Assembly (NCBI RefSeq): GCF_027257975.1
Contig: NZ_JANZKX010000001.1
Location: 806,001 to 870,000 of the forward strand
Direction of reading: 5' to 3'
From: Pelomonas sp. BJYL3
Lineage (GTDB): Bacteria > Pseudomonadota > Gammaproteobacteria > Burkholderiales > Burkholderiaceae_C
Length of the DNA stretch: 64,000 nt
The notes under the pieces are model-generated. The model did no database searches. It was not told where the DNA came from and saw only the letters and a list, made by a program, of their open reading frames with translations. Positions 1-14,300 of this stretch are shown here, one piece after another (positions within the stretch are counted from its first letter, which is position 1; every line of letters starts with the position of its first letter). The position numbers and the translations under genes were made by a program.

Positions 1-63
1 GACCCCGGCTTGGTCCCCTTCCTGGCGGAGGCCATGGCTGTCTACGCCGACGCGCATCTGTAG
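1..63 (+). CDS. 3' end of an unidentified protein (partial)
   Basis: Reading from base 1 gives 20 codons without interruption and a TAG stop at 61-63; the visible C-terminus ends in AVYADAHL. The rest of the gene lies left of the window. The short tail is alanine-rich and could close a helical domain, but no family can be assigned. It could also be a chance open frame. Confidence 0.45.
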   Translation, partial: DPGLVPFLAEAMAVYADAHL

Positions 64-245
64 ACCCGCCGGCCTGCCGACGCCGGTCGCTACCGCCCCA
101 TCGTCACAAAACGTACACAATACTCCGACCTGCTCGCCACGCGCGCCACAGCCAGCGGCGGCCTTCGCTGGGTAAAGTTGCTTCAGCCGTCAACGCCACC
201 GGCATCGCGTTGGAGGCACAAGACACCTGCCGGAGAACCATCCAC

Positions 246-734
246 ATGAACAAGACCTTCACCCTTTGCGCCAGCGCCCTCGCCCTCAGCCTGCTGGGCG
301 CCTGCTCCACCAGCAACCCGGACGTCGTCTCGCGCCATGACGCGCAACGCATGTCCCAAGTCGTCGACGCCACCGTGCTGAGCGTGCGCCCCGTGACCGT
401 GGACGGCAGCCAGAGCGGCGCCGGTGCCGTGACCGGCGGCGTGGTGGGCGCGGTGGCCGGCTCCTCGGTGGGCGGCCGTCGCGAGGGCCAGGTCGTGGGC
501 GTGCTGGGCGCCGTGGCCGGTGCCGTGATCGGCAATGCCATCGAGCGCAGCGCCACCCGCGAGGAGGCCCTGGAGATCCTGGTGCAGCTGCGCAATGGCG
601 AGCGCCGCGCCGTCATCCAGGCCAAGGGCCAGGAGAGCTTCAACCCCGGTGACCCGGTCATCCTGGTGACGACCGGCGGCAAGACGCGTGTGAGCCGCGC
701 TCCCGTGGTGAGCCAGCCCGCGCCCGCCCACTGA
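246..734 (+). CDS. Glycine-zipper outer-membrane lipoprotein (SlyB-like)
   Basis: 162-residue lipoprotein. The ATG at 246 is chosen because a GGAG lies about 9 nt upstream and the protein then opens with a proper signal peptide ending in the lipobox LGAC, so Cys would be lipidated and the protein anchored in the outer membrane. Residues about 60-110 are a Gly/Ala-rich hairpin with repeated GxxxG spacing, the 2TM glycine zipper of the SlyB/PcP/Rick_17kDa family; the C-terminal part is a small beta domain. Such proteins stabilise the envelope. It stands alone, with a stem-loop after its stop, and is probably a flanking housekeeping gene rather than part of the biosynthetic locus. Family assignment is firm; the exact role is not known from sequence. 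Confidence 0.85.
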   Translation: MNKTFTLCASALALSLLGACSTSNPDVVSRHDAQRMSQVVDATVLSVRPVTVDGSQSGAGAVTGGVVGAVAGSSVGGRREGQVVGVLGAVAGAVIGNAIERSATREEALEILVQLRNGERRAVIQAKGQESFNPGDPVILVTTGGKTRVSRAPVVSQPAPAH

Positions 735-744
735 TCCTTGCCCC

Positions 745-820
745 CAGGCTCAGGGACTGAGCCTGCCAAGCCCCGAGGCCCGTCGTGCCGGCTCGTCAAG
801 CCCGTGCCGCGGGCCTTTTG
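745..820 (+). terminator. Stem-loop(s) downstream of the lipoprotein gene
   Basis: Eleven bases after the stop there is a perfect 9-bp inverted repeat (745-753 with 757-765, 3-nt loop). A second repeat pairs 777-782 with 810-815 and is followed directly by TTTT (816-819). The second has the form of an intrinsic terminator, though its loop is long. Confidence 0.5.
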
Positions 821-979
821 CATGGGGCCGGGCTCGCTGCCTGACTGCCTGCCTGCCTCCGGGCCAGCCGGGGTGACGACCGGCCCCCCCGCATCCTGGG
901 GACGCCCTTCAGGGGGGGCTGCCGTGAGGCCCGCAAGCAGCGATGCTTCGCCCCATCGCCAGCGTCGTGAGTCCCCGAC

Positions 980-1192
980 ATGCCAAGCCTCAGCCTCGAC
1001 TTCTACTTCGCCCCCTATCAAGTCCGTACCTCCCAGCACCCGGAACTGCATGAGCTGCCCGCCTCCCTGGAGGGGCTGGAAGTGCATGACAGCACCCTGG
1101 CGGAATGGCTGGAGGTGGGATCCGGCTTCGACCAGCTGACGCCGATGGAGCTGGTGGACACCGAGCTGCTGGACCGCCTTCCCCCCAACTGA
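980..1192 (+). CDS. Small acidic hypothetical protein
   Basis: 70 residues, acidic, starting MPSLSLDFYF and ending DRLPPN. There is no signal peptide, membrane segment or cysteine motif. The reading frame shows normal high-GC third-position bias, which supports real coding, but the ribosome site is weak. No family is recognised. It sits between two terminator-like hairpins, so it is probably a single-gene transcript. Confidence 0.5.
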   Translation: MPSLSLDFYFAPYQVRTSQHPELHELPASLEGLEVHDSTLAEWLEVGSGFDQLTPMELVDTELLDRLPPN

Positions 1193-1300
1193 GCCTGGCA
1201 CCCGAAGCGGGAAGCAGGCGGGCCGCGGACAGCGGCATTGAAGGCAGGGCCCCGAGGGGCCCGGTCAGTACACCCGGGCGCAGAGGCGCCCGTTCAACAC

Positions 1301-1325
1301 AAAAGGGCGCCTCGGCGCCCTTTTT
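1301..1325. terminator. Bidirectional intrinsic terminator
   Basis: AAAA (1301-1304), then a GC stem GGGCGC/GCGCCC with a CTCG loop (1305-1320), then TTTTT (1321-1325). The A tract on one side and T tract on the other allow termination of both the + strand gene ending at 1192 and the - strand gene ending at 1366. Confidence 0.8.
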
Positions 1326-1365
1326 GCAGTGCGGAAGGGGCCACATGGGCCCCCGGCCCCGCGGC

Positions 1366-1848
1366 TCAGCGCAGCAGGCCCACCGAGATCTCCGTCTCGG
1401 GCAGATTGGGCATGAAGGCATGCCGGGTGGTCTTGTAGGGCAGCAGCTGCTCGCTCTCCACAAAGCTCATCAGCTCGCCCAGGGTGTAGCCGCGGCCCGA
1501 GGCCCAGCAGCGCACGTCGATGCGCTTGTCGCCGTACTGCAGGGGGATGCAGGGCAGGCGGCGCAGGCCCAGCAGGCGCGCGGCGGCCAGCCGGTGGTTG
1601 CCGTCCATCACATAGCCGCTGCCGGCCTCCACGGGCAGGGCCGAGGTCCACAGACCCAGGGCCGAGATGCGGTTCGCCAGCTCCTGCACATGCGCGTCGT
1701 CGATGACCTCCGACTGGCGGAAGAACTCGATGGGGCGCACGGCCACGAGGTAGCGCACCTGGCTGCGCACGGCGTCGGTGTTGGCCTGCTCCAGGTCGCC
1801 GCCAGCCTCGGCGGGGGGAGCGAAGATGCGGTGGACTGTCTCCGTCAT
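1366..1848 (-). CDS. ParB/Srx-fold protein, SerK/SbnI-like free serine kinase candidate
   Basis: 160 residues. The core has the ParB-type motif VMDGNHRLAAARLLG (about residues 77-91) and further on LPYKTTRH (about 136-143). Both resemble SbnI of the staphyloferrin B cluster and archaeal SerK, ParB-fold enzymes that phosphorylate free L-serine to O-phosphoserine. The DGNHR segment corresponds to the nucleotide-binding/catalytic loop of that fold. It is shorter than SbnI (about 250 residues), lacking its C-terminal region. No DNA-binding helix-turn-helix of true ParB partition proteins is visible. It ends at a strong terminator and is divergent from the ABC operon. O-phosphoserine is the substrate of SbnA, and an SbnA-like gene lies at 42.7 kb, so a joint role is likely but inferred. 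A regulatory role of the ParB domain is the alternative. Confidence 0.65.
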   Translation of the reverse strand: MTETVHRIFAPPAEAGGDLEQANTDAVRSQVRYLVAVRPIEFFRQSEVIDDAHVQELANRISALGLWTSALPVEAGSGYVMDGNHRLAAARLLGLRRLPCIPLQYGDKRIDVRCWASGRGYTLGELMSFVESEQLLPYKTTRHAFMPNLPETEISVGLLR

Positions 1849-2163
1849 GGTGTCAGCTCACTCGGCAAAGAAGCGGGACGGGGTGAAAGGGGCGGCGGGT
1901 CGGCAGGACCTGCGGCGGGCGGTTCGGACTCATTCTTGTCTCCCTGGCCCGGCGGCTGCTAACGCGCTGCCGGTGCGCCTGGATTTTCACCAAAGCCGCG
2001 GCAAATGTCCCGCCCAAAAGCCGGCCGCAGGATGTACGAACGAACAGGTTTCCCGGCTTGCACCCTTCGATATCCTTCGGCCCGGTCGACGCCAGCCTTG
2101 CACGGGATGCCCCTGCGTGCTGGATCCCCCGCCCGACAGCCCCCAGAACTTCGCAGGCCCACC
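1849..2163. other. Divergent intergenic region, no gene seen
   Basis: 315 bp between the SerK/SbnI-like gene and the 23-kb + strand operon, so it should hold promoters for both. There is no convincing -35/-10 pair. A half-site TGTCC (2006-2010) resembles the box found at other promoters here but lacks the second arm. No short gene with a plausible ribosome site was found. Confidence 0.5.
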
Positions 2164-2868
2164 ATGATCGCCGTGCACCTCCACGCCGTCGCCAAGACCT
2201 ACCACCTCGATGCCGTGGGCGTTGCCGCGCTCCAGGACATCAACCTGGAACTGCGCGCCGGCCTGCTGACCGTGATCAGCGGCGCCTCCGGCAGCGGCAA
2301 GACCACCCTGCTCAACCTCATCGGCGGACTGGACCGCCCCGATGCCGGCCGCATCCACGTGGCCGGCCACGACATCGTCGCGATGGACGACGACCAGCTC
2401 TCCGACTTCCGCGCCCGCCACCTGGGCGTGGTCTTCCAGAACTTCAACCTGCTGCCGGTGCTCAATGCCGCGGAGAACGTCGAGTACCCGCTGGTGATGC
2501 TGGGCATGGACAAGGCCGAGCGCAAGGCGCGCGCCGCCGAGATGCTGGCCGCCGTGGGCCTGTCCGAGCAGGCCCGGCGCCGCCCCGGCGAGCTCTCGGG
2601 CGGGCAGCGCCAGCGCGTGGCCATCGCCCGTGCGCTGGCGGCGCGTCCGCAGCTGGTACTGGCCGACGAGCCCACGGCCAACCTCGACAGCCAGACCGGC
2701 GCCAGCATCATCGAGCTGATGCGCCAGCTGCAGCGCGAGCAGCAGGTCAGCTTCGTCATTTCCTCCCATGATCCGCAGGTCCTCGCGGCTGCCGACGACA
2801 CGGTCCGCATCAAGGACGGCCGCATCGTCGAGCTGCGCCGCGCCGACACCCTGAAGGTGGCCGCATGA
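2164..2868 (+). CDS. ABC transporter ATPase, LolD/MacB type
   Basis: 234 residues. Walker A is GASGSGKTT (about residues 40-48), the signature is LSGGQRQR, and Walker B is LVLADEPT followed by a late His in SSHD. The Q-loop segment VVFQNFNLLPVL is typical of the LolD/MacB/FtsE branch that works with FtsX-like permeases. It energises movement of a lipid, lipoprotein or natural product at the inner membrane. The ATG at 2164 gives the normal start for the family. Its stop overlaps the ATG of the permease gene by 4 nt, so the two are co-translated. First gene of the presumed 2.2-25.7 kb operon. Confidence 0.9.
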   Translation: MIAVHLHAVAKTYHLDAVGVAALQDINLELRAGLLTVISGASGSGKTTLLNLIGGLDRPDAGRIHVAGHDIVAMDDDQLSDFRARHLGVVFQNFNLLPVLNAAENVEYPLVMLGMDKAERKARAAEMLAAVGLSEQARRRPGELSGGQRQRVAIARALAARPQLVLADEPTANLDSQTGASIIELMRQLQREQQVSFVISSHDPQVLAAADDTVRIKDGRIVELRRADTLKVAA

Positions 2869-4277
2869 ACACGCTCTCCCTGGCCTGGCGCAATCTGCTG
2901 CGCAACCGCCGCCGCTCCATCACCACGCTGCTGGCCATGATCGTCGGCGCCAACGCGGTGCTGCTCTTCGGCGGCTACAGCCGCAACATCACCTACGGCC
3001 TGCAGACCGACTACGTGAAATACGGCGGCCACCTGCAGATCCAGCGCGAGGGCTACTACCGCTACGGCAGCGGCAACCCGGCCGCCTACGGCCTGGCGCA
3101 GTACCGCGAGATCATCGCCGCCATCCAGCAGGACCCGGTGCTCAAGCCCCTGGTGCTGGTGGCCACGCCGACCCTGCAGCTGCAGGGCATCGCCGGCAAC
3201 TTCGGCGCCGGCGTGTCGCGCACGGCCCTGGGCCTGGGCGTGGTCGTCGAAGACCAGAACCGCATGCGCGCCTGGAACGGCTACGACTTCCCCGTGCAGG
3301 TGCCCCAGATGGCCCTGACCGGCACCGGCCCCGAGACCGCCGTGCTGGGCACCGGTCTGGCCCGCGTGCTCCAGCTGTGCGGGCCGCTGAAGCTGCAGGA
3401 CTGCCAGGCCGCCGCCGTGAAGCCCGCGGCCACCGCCCAGGCCGGGACCGGCGCGGCCGCCGATCTGCCCGCTGACATCGCCGACCTCGGCACGCTGGCC
3501 AATGGCCCGGCCGCCGCCGCACCGTCCTCGGCCGCCGCCATCGAGATGCTGGCCGCCACGGCGCAGGGCGCGCCCAATGTGGCCCGTCTGCAGGTGGTCA
3601 AGGCCGAGGAGCAGGGCGTCAAGGAGTTCGACGACGTCTACGTGGGCCTGCACCTGGCCCAGGCCCAGCAGCTGGTCTTCGGCAAGGAGGCCCCCAAGGC
3701 CACGGCCATCGTGCTGCAGCTGCAGCACACCGATCAGATTCCCGCCGCCAAGGCACGCCTGGAAAAGCTGCTGGCCGAGCGCTTCCCGCAGGAGCCCGTC
3801 GAGGTGCTGGACTTCAGCGCGCTCAACCCCTTCTACGGCCAGGCCCTGGCCATGTTCGCGACGCTCTTCGGCTTCGTGGCCCTGCTGATCGCCGCCATCG
3901 TGCTCTTCACCGTGGGCAACACCATGAGCATGGCGGTGATCGAGCGCACCGTGGAGATCGGCACCCTGCGCGCCATGGGCCTGCGCCGCGCCAAGCTGCG
4001 CCGGCTCTTCATGCAGGAAGGCCTGCTGCTGGGCATCGTGGGCGCCGTGCTGGGCGTGAGCATCGCGGCCAGCCTGGCCGGCCTCATCAACCACAGCGGC
4101 CTGACCTGGACGCCGCCCGGCCGCTCGCCGGTGCCGCTGATCATCCGGGTCTGGGGCGAGACCGGCCTCATCGCCGGCACGACGGTGGGCCTGATCCTCG
4201 TCGCCTCGCTCTCGGCCTGGCTGCCCTCGCTGCGCGCCGCCCGCCAGAACATCGTGGACGCGCTGCGCCACGTCTGA
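2865..4277 (+). CDS. FtsX/MacB-like ABC permease
   Basis: 470 residues. It has an N-terminal membrane helix (residues about 16-38), a large periplasmic domain with an Ala/Pro-rich insertion (about residues 185-235), then three C-terminal helices of the FtsX fold, including TVGNTMSMAVIERTVEIG and the RAMGLRR segment typical of MacB/LolC permeases. It pairs with the ATPase encoded immediately upstream. There is no adjacent MacA-like fusion protein; LolA-like proteins encoded at 20.0 and 36.5 kb may fill the periplasmic role. Likely exports the product of the locus or handles a lipidated intermediate. Confidence 0.88.
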   Translation: MNTLSLAWRNLLRNRRRSITTLLAMIVGANAVLLFGGYSRNITYGLQTDYVKYGGHLQIQREGYYRYGSGNPAAYGLAQYREIIAAIQQDPVLKPLVLVATPTLQLQGIAGNFGAGVSRTALGLGVVVEDQNRMRAWNGYDFPVQVPQMALTGTGPETAVLGTGLARVLQLCGPLKLQDCQAAAVKPAATAQAGTGAAADLPADIADLGTLANGPAAAAPSSAAAIEMLAATAQGAPNVARLQVVKAEEQGVKEFDDVYVGLHLAQAQQLVFGKEAPKATAIVLQLQHTDQIPAAKARLEKLLAERFPQEPVEVLDFSALNPFYGQALAMFATLFGFVALLIAAIVLFTVGNTMSMAVIERTVEIGTLRAMGLRRAKLRRLFMQEGLLLGIVGAVLGVSIAASLAGLINHSGLTWTPPGRSPVPLIIRVWGETGLIAGTTVGLILVASLSAWLPSLRAARQNIVDALRHV

Positions 4278-4319
4278 CCCGCCTCACTGCCTTCGTCCCC
4301 TCATCGCGGAGCCCTTCCC

Positions 4320-4787
4320 ATGACCACCGTCCACCGTCTGCTGCCCCTGCTGATCTCCGCCCTGGCACTGGGCGCCTGCGCCCCGCATGGCGACATGAAC
4401 CACGGGCAGATGGCATCGCACCCCTCCCCCGACCTCAACCTGGCCCTGCAGCGCAACACTGACGGCGGCACCTACCGCGTCGAGCTGAGCCCGCCCGCCG
4501 AGCCGCTGCGCGTCAACAAGATCCACAGCTGGAACATTCGCCTGCTGGACGCCAATGGGCAGCCCGTGCCCGACGCCCGCATCGCGGTGGACGGCGGCAT
4601 GCCCGAGCACGGCCATGGCTTCCCCACGCAGCCGCGCGTCAGCGCCGGCGGCGCGCCCGGCGCCTACGTGCTGGAGGGCATGAAGTTCAACATGACCGGC
4701 TGGTGGGAGATCAAGCTGGAGGTGCAGTCCGCCCGCGGCGCCGATCGCATCACCTTCAACACCGTGCTGCCGCCCTCGGCCTCCTGA
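4320..4787 (+). CDS. FixH/YtkA-like lipoprotein with Met/His-rich N-terminus
   Basis: 155 residues. The signal peptide ends in lipobox LGAC, so the protein is probably membrane-anchored and periplasm-facing. Directly after the Cys is a Met/His cluster (HGDMNHGQM), followed by a FixH/YtkA-type Ig-like domain with HSWNIRLLD, GGMPEHGHG and MTGWWEI motifs. FixH and YtkA-like domains are linked to copper handling and cytochrome oxidase maturation in other bacteria; the Met/His pairs here could bind Cu(I). It lies 42 nt after the ABC permease gene, in the same operon. Domain assignment is good; metal binding is inferred. Confidence 0.8.
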   Translation: MTTVHRLLPLLISALALGACAPHGDMNHGQMASHPSPDLNLALQRNTDGGTYRVELSPPAEPLRVNKIHSWNIRLLDANGQPVPDARIAVDGGMPEHGHGFPTQPRVSAGGAPGAYVLEGMKFNMTGWWEIKLEVQSARGADRITFNTVLPPSAS

Positions 4788-4821
4788 GGCCGCGCACCCG
4801 ACTTTCCCGCAGGACGACCGC

Positions 4822-5994
4822 ATGCGCCGCTTCCAGACTCCCCTGCTCCTGTTGCTGGCCCTGGGGCTGCTGGCCGGGTCCCCGGCTCAGGCCCAGGGCG
4901 CCTCGGCCAGCGCTGCCGCCCCTGTCGTGAGCCCCGCCCTTGCCCGTGTGTCGGCGCCCGCCGAGGCCCACCCGTCCCAGGACCGGCTGACGCCCTACCG
5001 GCCCCGCCTGGGGCGCAGCAAGCCGCTGGTGGCCATCGTCGCCGAGAACTACTACACCGAGCTCACCGACTACGTGCTGCCCTACGGCGTGCTGAGCGCC
5101 GCGGGCGTCGCCGAGGTGCAGGCGCTGGCCACGCAGCCGGGTCCCATCCGCATGTTCCCGGCGCCGATGAACGTGGAGCCGCAGGCCACCACCGCCCGCT
5201 TCGACGAGGAGCACCCGGAGGGCGCCGACTACGTCATCGTGCCCGCCGTGCACAAGGACGACGACCCGGCGCTGCTGGCCTGGGTCAAGTCCCAGGCGGC
5301 CAAGGGCGCGACCATCGTCGGCGTGTGCGACGGCGTCTGGGTACTGGCCCGCGCCGGCCTGCTGGACGGGCGCCGCGCCACCGGCCACTGGTACTCGCGC
5401 GAAGACCTCCGCAAGAAATTCCCCCAGGTGCAGTGGCAGCAGCAGCTGCGCTACGTCGAGGACCGCCGCGTGATCACCACCACGGGCGTCAGTGCGACCA
5501 TCCCCGTCTCGCTGGCCCTGGTCGAGGCCATGGCGGGCACCGAGCGCGCCACGCAGCTGGCCCGCGAACTCGGCGGGGCCGGCATGGCCTGGTCCGCCCA
5601 GCACCCGAGCGAGCGCTTCCAGATGAGCTGGAAGCACAAGCTCACCATTGGCGGCAATGCCATCGCCTTCTGGTCACACGAGGACGTCGGCATCCCGGTG
5701 GACCAGGGCGTGGACGAGATCGCGCTGGCGCTCAAGGCCGAGGTCTACTCCGCCACCTACCGCTCCACGGCCCTGGCCGTGGCGCCCCGCCCCGGCCTCG
5801 TCAAGTCGCGGCGCGGCCTGAGCATCGTGCCCGACCGCGTGATGGGCGCCGATGCTCCGCGCCGCATGCTGTCCGCCCCCGATGCCAACGAACCCCTGCA
5901 GGCGCTGGACCAGGCGCTCAAGGGCATTGCCAGCGACTACGGCCCGCGCACCGCCGCCTGGGTGGCGCTGCAGATGGAATACCCCGGTTACTGA
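4822..5994 (+). CDS. Secreted DJ-1/PfpI-family protein
   Basis: 390 residues with an N-terminal signal peptide cut after about residue 24. A class I glutamine amidotransferase-like (DJ-1/PfpI) domain follows, with the nucleophile-elbow segment GVCDGVWVLARAGLLDG (Cys-Asp) at about residues 171-187 and a conserved ATGHW after it. The C-terminal 130 residues extend beyond a standard single domain. Such proteins include AraC-type sensor domains and cysteine hydrolases, but no DNA-binding part is present and the protein is exported. AGGA lies just before the ATG at 4822. Its role in the locus is unknown; a periplasmic hydrolase or binding protein is possible. Confidence 0.75.
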   Translation: MRRFQTPLLLLLALGLLAGSPAQAQGASASAAAPVVSPALARVSAPAEAHPSQDRLTPYRPRLGRSKPLVAIVAENYYTELTDYVLPYGVLSAAGVAEVQALATQPGPIRMFPAPMNVEPQATTARFDEEHPEGADYVIVPAVHKDDDPALLAWVKSQAAKGATIVGVCDGVWVLARAGLLDGRRATGHWYSREDLRKKFPQVQWQQQLRYVEDRRVITTTGVSATIPVSLALVEAMAGTERATQLARELGGAGMAWSAQHPSERFQMSWKHKLTIGGNAIAFWSHEDVGIPVDQGVDEIALALKAEVYSATYRSTALAVAPRPGLVKSRRGLSIVPDRVMGADAPRRMLSAPDANEPLQALDQALKGIASDYGPRTAAWVALQMEYPGY

Positions 5995-6158
5995 AAGCCC
6001 CCAGACCCGCCACCCGGTGCCGGGCCCCCGAGGGGGCAGAAAGCCTGGGGCGGTCCGGCGTTTCCCTGAGAGCCCCGCGCCATCCGGCAAGCGCGCCCCG
6101 CAGGCGGCGCCGCGGCGCCGGCTCACCACGCCACGTCCCCACGTCCTTGACTGAGCCC

Positions 6159-11341
<5,183 letters not shown>

Positions 11342-11345
<4 letters not shown>

Positions 11346-14300
11346 ACACCGACTTTAGCCTGAGCCAGCCCCCGGCCCTGGACGAGACCGCCGCGCCTGC
11401 CACCCCGCCGGACAGCATGGAAGCCCTGCTGCTGCGCCTGCGCCAGCGCGGCGTCCAGCTGCAGGCCGAAGGGGCGCAGCTGCGCATCTCCGCGCCCAAG
11501 GGCGCCCTGGACGACGATCTGCGCGCGGCGCTGAGCGCCGGCAAGTCCGAGATCCTGCGCCTGCTGCAGAGCCAGGAGCGCCGCAGCGCCCTGCCCCAGA
11601 TCCAGCCGCAGCCGGCCCAGCGCCACGAGCCCTTCCCGCTCACCGACGTCCAGCACGCCTACTGGATGGGCCGCCAGCCTTTCGTGGAGCTGGGCGGCTT
11701 CTCCACCCACTGCTACTTCGAGTTCCAGCGCGCCGGCCTGGACATCGAGCGCCTGGAGACGGCGCTGCAGGCCCTGATCCTGCGCCACGACATGCTGCGC
11801 GCCGTGATCAACGAGGACGGCACCCAGCGGGTGCTGCCCGAGGTGCCGCCCTACCGCATCGAATGCCTGGACCTGCGCGAGCAGGGCGAGGCCCAGGCCG
11901 AAGCGGCGCTGCTGGCCCAGCGCGAGCAGCTCTCGCACAAGCGCGGTCCGGTCGACCAGTGGCCGCTGTTCGCCATCCGCGCCGCGCGGCTGCCGGGCGA
12001 GCAGCTGCGGCTCTTCGTCAGCCTGGACATGCTGATCATCGACGCCTCCAGCATGTTCCTCTTCTTCCAGGAATGGCAGCAGGCCTACGAGGACCCGCAG
12101 CGCCTGGCCCCGGCCCAGGCCTTCAGCTACCGCGACTACGCCCTCTTCGAGCAGACCCTGCACGAGCAGCCCGAGTTCCAGCGCGCCCGAGACTACTGGA
12201 CCGCCCGCCTGGACAGCCTGCCTCCCGCACCGGGCCTGCCCCTGGCCCGCCAGCCGCACGAGCTGACCGAGGTGCGCTTCGAGCGCCGCGAGCAGCGCAT
12301 CGCCGCCGCGGACTGGGCCCGGCTCAAGACCCTGGCCGCGCAGCACGGCGCCACGCCCACGGTGCTGCTGATGACGGCCTTCGCCGAAGCCCTGCGGCCC
12401 TGGTCCGCCACGCCGGACTTCAGCCTCAACGTGACCCTCTTCCACCGCTTCCCGGTGCACCCGGAGGTCGATCAGCTGATCGGCGACTTCACCGCCACCA
12501 GCCTGCTGGCGGCCCGGGCCCAGGCGGGCGACAGCTTTGCCGACCGCCTGCAGCGCCTGCAGGCCCAGCTGGCCGAGGACCTGGACCACCGCGCCTACAG
12601 CGGCATGCGCGTGCTGCGCGACCGCGCCCGCCACCTGGGCCACGCGCCCGGCGCGGCCATGCCCGTGGTCTTCACCAGCACCCTGGCCCTGGACGGCCGG
12701 CAGTCCACCACCGGCGGCCTGAGCTTCTTCGGCGACATCGTGCACGGCGTCAGCCAGACCCCGCAGGTGTGGATGGACCACCAGATGGCCGAATTCGACG
12801 GCGAGCTGCGGCTCTTCCTCGACGCCATCGAGGACCTCTTCCCCGCCGGCCTGCTGGACGACTGCTTCGGCGCCTACGCCCAGCTGCTGCGCACCCTGGC
12901 GGCCGATCCCTCGGCCTGGGCGCAGCGCCCGCTGCCCGCCACCCTGCCCGCGCGCCATCTGCCGCTGCTGGCGCAGCTGAACGCCACCGAGGACCCCGCC
13001 ATCGGCCACGGTCTGCTGCAGGACGGCCTGATCATCCAGGCCCGCCGCCAGCCCGAGTCCCTGGCCGTGATCGCGGCCGACGGCCAGCTGTCCTACGGCC
13101 GCCTGGCCCGCGAGGCGCAGGTGCTGGCGGAGGCCCTGCAGGCCCTGGGCGCCGGGCGCGAGCAGCCCGTCGCCGTGATGATGGACAAGGGCTGCGAGCA
13201 GGTCCTGGCCGTCTACGGCGTGCTGATGGCTGGCGCTGCCTACCTGCCCATTGACCCCCGCCTGCCGGCCGAGCGCCGCCGCCATCTGCTGAGCGCCAGC
13301 GGTGCCCGCCTGCTGCTGACGCAAGCCGCCCACCACCCCGGGCAAGACCTGACCCCGGGCCTGCGGGTGCTGTGCCTGGGCGACGAGGCGCTGGCCGCGC
13401 CGGCCATCGCACCGCCCCCGGCAGCGACCCGCCCCGGCGACCTGGCCTACGTGCTCTTCACCTCCGGCTCCACTGGCGCGCCCAAGGGCGTGATGATCGA
13501 GCACGCCCAGGCGGTGAACACCCTGCAGGACATCAACCGCCGCATGCAGGTGGGCCCGCGGGACCGCGTGCTGGCGCTGTCGGCCCTGCATTTCGACCTC
13601 TCCGTCTATGACCTCTTCGGCGTCATCGCCGCCGGCGGCTGCCTGGTGATGCCGGACCCCGCACGCCTGCATGACGCCCAGCACTGGGCCGAGCTGGTGC
13701 AGGCGCACCGCGTGAGCCTGTGGAACTCGGTGCCGCAGCTGCTGCAGCATTTCGTCGAGCATCTGGAGCATCTGCAGGCCCAGGGCGAGCCCCTGCCCGG
13801 CGGGCTGCGCCAGGCCATCCTCAGCGGGGACTGGATCCCCGTCGGCCTGCCCGACCGCGCACGCCGCGTCTGCCCCGACCTGCAGCTGCTGGCCTCGGGC
13901 GGCCCCACGGAAACGGCCATCTGGTGCACGCAGTACCCCATCGGCAAGGTGGATCCGGCCTGGTCCAGCATCCCCTACGGCCGGCCGCTGGCCAACCAGC
14001 GCATGTGGGTGATGGATGACCTGCTGCAGGAGCGCCCGGTCGGCGTCACCGGCGAGATCTGCATCGGCGGCGCCTGCGTGGGCCGCGGCTACCTGGGGGA
14101 CGAGGCCCAGACCGCCCAGCGCTTCCTGCGCCACCCGCGCACCGGCGAGCGCCTGTACCGCTCGGGCGACCTGGGCCGCGTCACGGCCGAGGGTCAGATC
14201 GAGTTCCTCGGCCGCCAGGACCACCAGGTCAAGCTCAACGGCCTGCGCATCGAGCTGGGCGAGATCAACGCCTGCCTGCTGCGCCAGCCCGGCATCCGCC

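Noticed and set aside
1366-1848. Reading the ParB-domain protein as a partition or nucleoid-occlusion protein
   Set aside because: It lacks the helix-turn-helix and dimerization regions and has SerK/SbnI-type motifs; no parA or parS-like site is nearby.
6024-6037. Inverted repeat GCCCCC-GA-GGGGGC before the first PKS gene
   Set aside because: It resembles the operator at first sight but the left arm and spacing do not fit, and no -10-like hexamer stands at the right distance; at most a weak hairpin after the DJ-1-like gene.
5325-6158. N-terminal extension of the FAAL-PKS into the DJ-1-like gene region
   Set aside because: The extension overlaps a clear signal-peptide protein in another frame and is Arg/Pro/Ala-rich; the FAAL fold starts at 6159.
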